DNA of 7,856 nt from Thermodesulfovibrionales bacterium (GTDB lineage Bacteria; Nitrospirota; Thermodesulfovibrionia; Thermodesulfovibrionales; SM23-35), in contig JAGUWT010000276.1 in NCBI GenBank assembly GCA_020062205.1, forward strand, positions 1 through 7,856. The letters are read 5' to 3'. Each line of letters begins with the position of its first letter. The stretch's first letter is position 1. Below the pieces are notes generated by a model, which made no database searches, was not told the DNA's origin, and saw only the letters and a program-made list of their open reading frames with translations. This document shows positions 1 to 5,843 of the stretch, one piece after another. The position numbers were made by a program, and so were the translations under genes.

Positions 1-13
1 AATACTGTTACAT

Positions 14-87
14 TGTCATTGCGAGCCCGAAGGGCGTGGCAATCTCGTCTTTGGGATTGCTTCGTCGCTCTGCTCCTCGCAATGACA
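14..87. repeat. Dispersed inverted-repeat element (GTCATTGCGAG type)
   Basis: Positions 14-25 (TGTCATTGCGAG) are the exact reverse complement of 76-87 (CTCGCAATGACA). An inner pair, GCAATC at 39-44 and GATTGC at 55-60, gives a nested stem. I recognise this as a common dispersed intergenic repeat type in Nitrospirota and Desulfobacterota-like genomes; that is from memory, the symmetry is seen directly. It has no coding capacity and lies about 65 bases upstream of the aldolase start. It could be a MITE or REP-like element, or a transcribed hairpin ending an upstream transcript. Confidence 0.8.
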
Positions 88-151
88 CTTCATTTAATGC
101 GTTTGTATTAGGCAGACTACTTCAGCAATAACGGGGGGGGTATTTAAATTT

Positions 152-1102
152 ATGTTTCGTCCTCAGATTAAGGTTCTGGATTGCACAGTACGCGATGGTG
201 GTTTAATCAATAAATGGCAGTTCAGCGATGATTTTGTCAGAAAGGTTTTCATCGCCCTTTCACAAGCTGGTATTGACTACATGGAAATGGGATATAAATC
301 GTCTGAGAAATATTTTTCACGGGATGAAAACGGTGCATGGAAATTCTGTACCGAAGAAGATCTGAAGAGGATTATTGGGGATTATGATCATAAGATGAAA
401 TTGTCAGCCATGGTTGACATAGGCCGTATTGATTCTGAAGACATATCTCCCAAGAAGGACAGTGTCCTTGATATGATACGCGTGGCATGTTATGCGAAAG
501 AGATGGATAAAGGTATCAGCCTGGCACACCAATGCCTTGATAAAGGGTATGAAATAACTATCAACCTGATGGCAGTCTCCAAGGTGTTGGAAAGAGACCT
601 GGATGAAGCCCTGGATGATCTTTTCAAAAGTCATGTTCCAGTTGTTTATCTTGTTGACAGTTTCGGTGCCATGTACTCTGAACAGATCCATTTCCTTGCT
701 AAGAAATACTTCGCTGCACTCCCTGGCAAGGAGCTTGGAATTCATGCGCACAATAACCAGCAGTTAGCATTTGCCAATACTATAGAGGCAATCATTGCTG
801 GAGTAAACCGTATTGATGCAACCCTTTATGGCATGGGGAGGGGAGCAGGCAACTGTCCGCTGGAACTGTTGCTTTCCTTTCTCAAGAACCCGAAATTTGA
901 TATCAGACCTCTTATTGAAGTCATTCAAGAAATATTCATTCCCATAAAAGCAGAGACAGAATGGGGGTATCATATACCCTATATGATTACCGGAACCCTG
1001 AATGAGCATCCAAGAAGTGCAATGAAGATTATGGAATCAAAGGAAATGCCCAATCTCAGGGAGTATTATGAAGAGCTACGGGACGGAACACCGTTAGACT
1101 AA
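152..1102 (+). CDS. DRE-TIM metallolyase-fold aldolase (HMG-CoA lyase / 4-hydroxy-2-oxovalerate aldolase-like), substrate unknown
   Basis: This 316-residue TIM-barrel protein belongs to the HMGL-like/DRE-TIM metallolyase superfamily, whose members make or break C-C bonds next to a carbonyl using a divalent metal. The N-terminal signature LDCTVRDGG (residues 9-17) holds the catalytic Arg14 and metal-binding Asp15. HAHNN (198-202) supplies the two metal-binding histidines and an asparagine, VDSFG (168-172) forms a barrel strand end, and GMGRGAGNCPLE (227-238) is the C-terminal glycine-rich loop with Cys235. The extra domains of isopropylmalate, homocitrate or citramalate synthases are absent, so it is a stand-alone lyase/aldolase. 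Start 152 fits the family, where the DRE motif lies within about 15 residues of the N-terminus; the Shine-Dalgarno is poor, with only a G8 run 11 bases upstream. It stands alone on its strand and converges on ribF. Such proteins are sometimes found near polysaccharide genes, but nothing here identifies the substrate. Confidence 0.85.
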   Translation: MFRPQIKVLDCTVRDGGLINKWQFSDDFVRKVFIALSQAGIDYMEMGYKSSEKYFSRDENGAWKFCTEEDLKRIIGDYDHKMKLSAMVDIGRIDSEDISPKKDSVLDMIRVACYAKEMDKGISLAHQCLDKGYEITINLMAVSKVLERDLDEALDDLFKSHVPVVYLVDSFGAMYSEQIHFLAKKYFAALPGKELGIHAHNNQQLAFANTIEAIIAGVNRIDATLYGMGRGAGNCPLELLLSFLKNPKFDIRPLIEVIQEIFIPIKAETEWGYHIPYMITGTLNEHPRSAMKIMESKEMPNLREYYEELRDGTPLD

Positions 1103-1130
1103 GGTAATTTCTTTCCGGGAATGAGTCAGT

Positions 1131-2075
1131 CTATATCAATTTTGGGTGGTTTTTATTCAGGATTTCCTTTGCATCTTCGATATCTTTTCGAATCTGTTTC
1201 TCAAGGGTTTGAACATCAGGAAAGCGCTGTTCTCCCCTCAACATACCGATAAAAAATATCCGTATTTCTTCTCCGAGAAGATTGCCCGAAAAGTTAAATA
1301 AATGCACTTCATAACTTACTTCAGCATTCCCAAAGGTCGGATTTTTACCGATATTGGCAACTCCGTCGAAAACATGACTATCAAAGCCTGCTCTCACTGC
1401 ATATACACCTTCCTTTGGAGCAATCTCAACAGGTGTTGTTATGTTTGCGGTTGGTATATTGAGAATACTTGCACCTCTGCCTTTCCCTTTAATCACCCTG
1501 CCCATAATTGAATAGGCTCTTCCCAGTAAGGTCGATACCTCATGGACTGTTCCCCTTGAGAGAAGGCTTCTAATCCTGCTACTACTGACAATACCTCGAT
1601 GAAGTCTTGCATTCCTTATTGCCTTGACGCCGAAACCATATTTCCTGCCCCTTCTCCGTAAGAGGTCAATGTTGCCTTTTTTATTCTTTCCAAAGGCATA
1701 GTGAGTGCCTATAATGATTTCTTTAACATGTATTTTTGTAACGAGCACATCTTTGATAAAATCATCAGGAGGCATATTGGCAAACTCTTTTGTAAAGGTT
1801 ATACAGAGCAAGACATTGATTCCTGTTTCCTCAATGAGCTTTGCTTTTTCCTCAAACGGGGTGAGTATTTTTAATATCTTCTCTGGTGCAAGAACCTTCA
1901 TGGGATGGGGCTCGAAAGTAACAGCCATTGATGTCCCCTGAATCTCTTGAGCCCTTCTGATTACACTGTGCAGGATCTTTTGATGCCCGAGATGGACACC
2001 GTCAAAATTACCTATTGTGAGAACTATGTTTGGATACCTGTTCTTTAATGCTTCAAGACCCTTGATAATCTCCAT
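1131..2075 (-). CDS. ribF: Bifunctional riboflavin kinase / FAD synthetase
   Basis: RibF phosphorylates riboflavin to FMN and adenylylates FMN to FAD in the cytoplasm. The 314 residues match the usual bacterial length. The N-terminal nucleotidyltransferase (FAD synthetase) domain shows GNFDGVHLGH (22-31), FEPHP (54-58), GTHYAFGKNKKG (123-134) and SSSRIR (164-169). The C-terminal flavokinase domain shows GRVIKGKGRGASILNIPTAN (192-211, including the PTAN motif), GVYAVR (223-228), NIGKNPTFG (241-249) and the Glu256-containing EVHLF (256-260). The start at 2075 is supported by an AGAGG Shine-Dalgarno at 2083-2087 (complement). The gene overlaps the 3' end of coaE by 31 bases in another frame, so the two are surely co-transcribed and probably translationally coupled. 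It ends 28 bases from the converging aldolase stop; I see no clear terminator hairpin between them. Identification is secure from motifs on both domains. Confidence 0.97.
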   Translation of the reverse strand: MEIIKGLEALKNRYPNIVLTIGNFDGVHLGHQKILHSVIRRAQEIQGTSMAVTFEPHPMKVLAPEKILKILTPFEEKAKLIEETGINVLLCITFTKEFANMPPDDFIKDVLVTKIHVKEIIIGTHYAFGKNKKGNIDLLRRRGRKYGFGVKAIRNARLHRGIVSSSRIRSLLSRGTVHEVSTLLGRAYSIMGRVIKGKGRGASILNIPTANITTPVEIAPKEGVYAVRAGFDSHVFDGVANIGKNPTFGNAEVSYEVHLFNFSGNLLGEEIRIFFIGMLRGEQRFPDVQTLEKQIRKDIEDAKEILNKNHPKLI

Positions 2076-2668
2076 TCGTCTGCCTCTTCAAGTAATTTCT
2101 TATAGATTGTTTCAACCTGTGTCATTGCCTCTTCAATTGTGACGTTGTTGTTTATGACAAAATCAGACCGCTTAATCTTCTCATCTATTGGAAGCTGGGC
2201 CTTTAATCTCAAAAGAGCCTTTTCCCTTGTAACGCCTTTTTGTTCCAAGCGATTTAATGCAATCTCCTCTTTGGTATATACGGTAATCGTCTTATGAAAC
2301 CTGTTTTCATATCCCCTCTCAAAGAGAAGAGGTATCTCTACCATGACGATATTATTATCCTCATCTAACGTATTCAGAAAATCTTGTATCCTTTTAAATA
2401 CGAGGGGATGAAGGATATCTTCAAGAGATTGTCTCGATACATCATTTTGAAAGATGACATCTCCAACTTTTTCTTTGTTCAGGTTGCCGTTTTCTTGAAA
2501 AACCTTATTGCCTAACAGTTCCTGTATTTTTTTCAGGACATCCTTCTCCATAAGGAGTGATTCAACGATCCTGTCTGAATCAAGTGTAATCACACCAAGC
2601 TTCCTGAACATGGGAAGAACCGTACTCTTTCCCATGCCATAATTCCCGGTAAGGCCAACAAGAAGCAT
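2045..2668 (-). CDS. coaE: Dephospho-CoA kinase
   Basis: CoaE transfers phosphate from ATP to the 3'-hydroxyl of dephospho-CoA, the last step of coenzyme A synthesis. Numbered from the ATG at 2668, the 207 residues fit the family (about 200). The P-loop is GNYGMGKST (8-16), a variant of the usual GGIGSGKS. Other family marks are LDSDRI (29-34), LHPLV (86-90), EIPLLFE (111-117), and R154/QLP (158-160) followed by SDFVINN (168-174). An open frame continues to an ATG at 2707, but that start lies inside a terminal-repeat element and would add 13 hydrophobic residues not typical of CoaE. The second ATG gives the standard MLLVGLTG opening, so I chose it. A TATAAT hexamer ends only 7 bases before this ATG. 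The 3' end overlaps ribF by 31 bases. The C-terminal tail after about residue 195 (EADEWRLSRVLKH) is not a family motif. Confidence 0.95.
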   Translation of the reverse strand: MLLVGLTGNYGMGKSTVLPMFRKLGVITLDSDRIVESLLMEKDVLKKIQELLGNKVFQENGNLNKEKVGDVIFQNDVSRQSLEDILHPLVFKRIQDFLNTLDEDNNIVMVEIPLLFERGYENRFHKTITVYTKEEIALNRLEQKGVTREKALLRLKAQLPIDEKIKRSDFVINNNVTIEEAMTQVETIYKKLLEEADEWRLSRVLKH

Positions 2669-2675
2669 AAGCAGT

Positions 2676-2681
2676 ATTATA
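2676..2681 (-). promoter_or_regulatory. Candidate -10 box (TATAAT) for coaE-ribF
   Basis: On the minus strand a perfect TATAAT is followed by ACTGCTT and then the coaE ATG at 2668. Normal -10 to start-site spacing would place transcription initiation at about 2669, essentially at the start codon, implying a leaderless message. I find no good -35 hexamer 16-18 bases upstream and no Shine-Dalgarno before this ATG. The alternative is that the hexamer is chance, or drives a transcript with an internal start. Confidence 0.4.
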
Positions 2682-2705
2682 CCCCAAATCCACTGAAGAG
2701 TATTC

Positions 2706-2893
2706 ATAAACAGGGCTGCCTTCCGCTTCCGACGATCTTTTCCGACAGTTCAAAGCTCCTTTCGCTACAGCCCCGAAACTCGCCCGATGGGCTTAGACAG
2801 TCAGAGATGTGGCCGCTTTCGTTCGATAGGAACCGTTACCGAAACCCTGAATCGAGTTCAGGGTCGAAAGTCGCTCAAGCCAGCCCTGTTTAT
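2706..2893. mobile_element. MITE-like element with 13-bp terminal inverted repeats, between coaE and uvrC
   Basis: ATAAACAGGGCTG at 2706-2718 is the exact reverse complement of CAGCCCTGTTTAT at 2881-2893. Read as AACAGGGCTG...CAGCCCTGTT (2709-2890), the element is flanked by TA on both sides, as expected of a TA-targeting transposition. The interior is GC-richer than its surroundings and holds hairpins at 2782-2792 (GCCC-gat-GGGC) and 2844-2864 (ACCCTGAA, 5-base loop, TTCAGGGT). It encodes no transposase and is too short for one, so it would be non-autonomous. It creates spurious N-terminal extensions on the open frames of both coaE and uvrC. It could instead be a structured RNA or REP-type repeat; copies elsewhere in the genome would decide. 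Confidence 0.65.
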
Positions 2894-2947
2894 TATAGAA
2901 TTGAGGGGAATTTGCTTATTTCTAAATGTGTTGTTAAGATTACAATC

Positions 2948-4732
2948 ATGATTGAAAAGCTTGCTCAGATACCCTCAAAAACAGGTGTTTATACATTCAA
3001 AAACGCAAAGGAACGCATATTGTATGTCGGTAAGGCAAAAGACCTCAGAAACCGGCTGAGGAGCTACTTTCAGAAATCAGTGAAACTGGATATACGCAAG
3101 GCAGCAATGATGAGGGATATGAGAGATTTTATATATATTGTTACAGAAAATGAACTCGAAGCCCTTGTACTCGAAGCAAACCTGATAAAGCAATACAAAC
3201 CAAGGTTTAATGTAATCCTGAGAGATGACAAAAATTATCCCTATTTAAAGCTGACTGTTCATGAGAAATGGCCACGGCTCGAGGTTGTAAGAAGAATAAA
3301 GAAGGATGGTGCTTTATACTTTGGTCCTTATGTCCCTTCAGGTTCCATGTGGGAAGCCCTCGCATTTATAAGGAGAAACTTCCAGATAAGGTTTTGCAGA
3401 TATTCACTCGACAAACCAATGCGTCCTTGCATTCAACATCAGATGGGCAGGTGTCTTGCACCCTGTGCAGGACTTATAAGCAGGGAAGAATATATGAAAC
3501 TTATTGAGGAGGTAAGACTTTTCCTTAGTGGCGAGAGAAAAGGTCTGATAGAGGATCTCGAGAAAAAGATGTTAAGGTTTTCTGAGGAGATGAGATTTGA
3601 AGAGGCTGCTCAGATACGAAACAGAATTAAGGCACTCGAGCGGGCATTTGAATCACAGAAGGTTGTTGCACCAGAACTCGGAGATGTAGATATAATCGGG
3701 TTTTATCGAGAAGAAAGCGTCGCATCATTTGTGATTTTCTTTATAAGAAATGGGATCATGATTGGCTCAAAGAACCTCTTCATCAAGCATGTCGAAAATA
3801 TCTCAGACAGAGAATTAACGCACAATTTTGTGACACAGTTTTATTCAAAGGAGATTATCCCTCCATCTGAAATAATACTGCCTGTGTTACCAAGAGAATC
3901 AAATTCACTCAAGAAGTGGCTTGCTCATCGGAAAGAAAAAGCTGTGAAAATATTCATTCCGAAGGCGGGGAAGAAAAAGGAACTTGTTAATATGGCATTG
4001 GAAAATGCGCGTCTGGTTTTCGGAGAGAAGAAGGAACACAGGCTCGATGATCTGTTACATGAAATCAAAGAAAGATTGAGCCTCGAAAGAACTCCCGAAG
4101 ATATCGGTGCCTTTGATGTCTCTACTATATCTGGGAATAAATCTGTAGGTGCATTCGTTTACTGGACTGAAGGTGATTTCAAGAAGGATATGTACAGAAG
4201 GTTGAAGATAAAGACTGTGCAAGGGGTTGATGATTATTCGATGATGGAAGAGATAATCGAGAGGATGATAAAAAACCTTGAGGGAAATATGCCTGGCCTC
4301 ATTATTGTTGATGGAGGTGAAGGACAGCTTGGTGTAGCGAAAAGGGTTATCAATAATAACATCGAGTTATTCCCCAAAACACCGATGCTTATTGCTATTG
4401 CAAAGGACCCGGACAGGGCATATCTTACAACATCACCAGTCCCTGTAATCCTTGAAGATGGAAGACAATCATCCCTTCTCCTGAAAAAAATAAGGGATGA
4501 AGTGCACAGATTTGCAATCAGCTATCACAGGAAGTTAAGGGCAAAAGAACTCTTGCAATCGCCTCTTGAAAAGATTACTGGCATAGGAAAGAAGCGGAGA
4601 CTTGCCCTTTTACGGAGATATGGTAGTATAGAGGCTATAAGAAGGGCGAGTATTGATGAGATTGCAGGGATAGAAGGGTTTAACAAGAAGGTTGCTGAAA
4701 ATCTCTTGAGCGAGATTTGTAAAGATACGTAA
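2948..4732 (+). CDS. uvrC: UvrABC excinuclease subunit C
   Basis: UvrC makes both incisions, 3' and 5' of a lesion, in nucleotide excision repair after UvrA/UvrB loading. From the ATG at 2948 it has 594 residues, normal for the family. Domains in order: GIY-YIG nuclease (GVY 13-15, YVG 26-28, Arg34/Arg36, metal-ligand Glu76); four cysteines C150, C161, C169, C173 at the spacing of the [4Fe-4S] cluster reported in E. coli UvrC; UVR domain binding UvrB (about 201-231); RNase H-like nuclease with Asp390 (FDVS), Asp455 (VDGGEGQL) and His520 (DEVHRFAI); and tandem helix-hairpin-helix motifs (about 540-590, GIGKKRRLALLRRYGS). The frame is open back to 2807, but those 47 residues are translated repeat element and do not resemble UvrC; MIEKLAQIPSKTGVY is the family-like start. 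The Shine-Dalgarno is weak. A PfkB kinase follows 21 bases after the stop. Confidence 0.97.
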   Translation: MIEKLAQIPSKTGVYTFKNAKERILYVGKAKDLRNRLRSYFQKSVKLDIRKAAMMRDMRDFIYIVTENELEALVLEANLIKQYKPRFNVILRDDKNYPYLKLTVHEKWPRLEVVRRIKKDGALYFGPYVPSGSMWEALAFIRRNFQIRFCRYSLDKPMRPCIQHQMGRCLAPCAGLISREEYMKLIEEVRLFLSGERKGLIEDLEKKMLRFSEEMRFEEAAQIRNRIKALERAFESQKVVAPELGDVDIIGFYREESVASFVIFFIRNGIMIGSKNLFIKHVENISDRELTHNFVTQFYSKEIIPPSEIILPVLPRESNSLKKWLAHRKEKAVKIFIPKAGKKKELVNMALENARLVFGEKKEHRLDDLLHEIKERLSLERTPEDIGAFDVSTISGNKSVGAFVYWTEGDFKKDMYRRLKIKTVQGVDDYSMMEEIIERMIKNLEGNMPGLIIVDGGEGQLGVAKRVINNNIELFPKTPMLIAIAKDPDRAYLTTSPVPVILEDGRQSSLLLKKIRDEVHRFAISYHRKLRAKELLQSPLEKITGIGKKRRLALLRRYGSIEAIRRASIDEIAGIEGFNKKVAENLLSEICKDT

Positions 4733-4741
4733 TCAAAGGAT

Positions 4742-4748
4742 AAGGGAG
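4742..4748 (+). promoter_or_regulatory. Shine-Dalgarno AAGGGAG deciding the PfkB kinase start
   Basis: Two tandem ATGs follow this site. The first (4751) leaves only 2 bases of spacing and the second (4754) leaves 5, so initiation at 4754 is favoured. Confidence 0.6.
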
Positions 4749-4753
4749 ACATG

Positions 4754-5686
4754 ATGAACATTTATATTTCAGGTTCTCTGGCATATGACAGGATCATGGA
4801 TTTTCCAGGTAAATTTTCAGACCACATCCTGCCGGACAAAATACACATCCTGAATGTATGTTTTAATGTCAACGGAATGGTCGAAAAATTTGGAGGAACT
4901 GCCGGGAATATAGCTTATTCCCTCAGCCTTTTGAATGAGAAGCCGTTTATCATTGCCACAATAGGGAAAGACTATAAAAATTATTTTGATTGGCTTGGAA
5001 AAAATAACATTTCAGTAGATGGCATCAAGATAATCCATGAAGAATTTACTGCAGGTGCATATATAACAACTGACAGGGCTGACAACCAGATAACAGGATT
5101 TAATCCTGGTGCGATGAAATATCCATCCAGATACCAGTTTACTGATTCACAAGCCAAAAACTCGATTGCCCTGATTGCACCTGGAAACCTTGAGGACATG
5201 ATTAAATATGCAAGGATATGCAGAAGCAAAGGCATACGTTATATCTGTGATCCTGGCCAGTCTCTTACAATATGGGAAGGGAAGGATCTTAAAGAGTGGC
5301 TTGATGGCTCAATGTTACTCATCTCAAATGATTATGAACTTGAGCTGATTATGAAAATCACAGGCATGGACAAAAAGGGCCTGTTAGAGATTACAAAGAC
5401 CATTATTACAACCTTCGGAGAAGATGGCTCTCTTATAAGCACTTCTGAATTTGATGCAAGGATTCCTGCAACAAAGGTTCATGATGTTGTAGACCCAACA
5501 GGTGCAGGTGATGCATACAGGGCGGGACTGCTTAAGGGCATTGTTACCGGCAGGGATATTCAAACTGCAGCAAGGATGGGAACTGTTGCGGCTGCTTATG
5601 CGATAGAGAAATACGGGACTCAGGAACATTCCTTTACTTACGAAGATTTTATGGAGAGATGCGGAAATAATTTTGGGGAGATGTAA
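4754..5686 (+). CDS. PfkB-family carbohydrate/nucleoside kinase
   Basis: A ribokinase-fold kinase of 310 residues that transfers phosphate from ATP to a hydroxymethyl group of a sugar or nucleoside. The N-terminal substrate region has FGGTAGNIAYSLS (46-58), the family's first signature. The C-terminal signature DPTGAGDAY (247-255) provides the GAGD anion hole and catalytic base Asp253. TTFGEDGSLIS (219-229) is the preceding ATP-loop strand. The NIYISGSLAYDRIMDFPG opening resembles the adenosine kinase/archaeal nucleoside kinase side of PfkB rather than fructose kinases, but the substrate cannot be read off the sequence. It follows uvrC by 21 bases on the same strand with its own Shine-Dalgarno, so it is likely co-transcribed; the pairing does not imply a repair function. 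An inverted-repeat element begins 7 bases after the stop and may end the transcript. The family is certain, the substrate open. Confidence 0.9.
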   Translation: MNIYISGSLAYDRIMDFPGKFSDHILPDKIHILNVCFNVNGMVEKFGGTAGNIAYSLSLLNEKPFIIATIGKDYKNYFDWLGKNNISVDGIKIIHEEFTAGAYITTDRADNQITGFNPGAMKYPSRYQFTDSQAKNSIALIAPGNLEDMIKYARICRSKGIRYICDPGQSLTIWEGKDLKEWLDGSMLLISNDYELELIMKITGMDKKGLLEITKTIITTFGEDGSLISTSEFDARIPATKVHDVVDPTGAGDAYRAGLLKGIVTGRDIQTAARMGTVAAAYAIEKYGTQEHSFTYEDFMERCGNNFGEM

Positions 5687-5692
5687 GTATAG

Positions 5693-5828
5693 TCAAAAAG
5701 GCACGGCATAGTATTTTCACTCATTCTCGGTCGTATCGACCTCCGAGGGCTTTTGCCTCTTGATTTTCAATATTTTTATATGACTATCGGCAAAAGAATC
5801 CGCTCAAATACCATGCCCTGCCTTTTGA
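5693..5828. repeat. Nested inverted-repeat element between the two kinase genes
   Basis: The outer arms 5693-5716 (TCAAAAAGGCACGGCATAG...) and 5806-5828 are imperfect reverse complements, differing by one A and two substitutions over about 23 bases. Inside, CTTTTGCC at 5750-5757 pairs exactly with GGCAAAAG at 5789-5796, and GGTCG-tat-CGACC at 5729-5741 forms a tight hairpin. The layout suggests a MITE-like or REP-like unit of about 136 bp that fills almost the whole gap. As RNA it would fold into a long hairpin and might terminate the uvrC-kinase transcript, though there is no classical U-tract after it. Confidence 0.6.
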
Positions 5829-5843
5829 TGATTTAAGACATAT

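Noticed and set aside
404..751. Minus-strand open frame inside the aldolase gene.
   Set aside because: It is fully antisense to a gene with intact catalytic motifs and has no recognisable domain.
2669..2707. 13-residue N-terminal extension of CoaE from the ATG at 2707, a possible membrane-anchoring segment (ILLMLLVG-like).
   Set aside because: The upstream ATG lies in the terminal repeat of the element, and the P-loop is already at the normal distance from the ATG at 2668.
2807..2947. 47-residue N-terminal extension of UvrC from an ATG at 2807.
   Set aside because: It is translated from the MITE-like element and its flank and has no resemblance to UvrC; the ATG at 2948 gives the normal family start.
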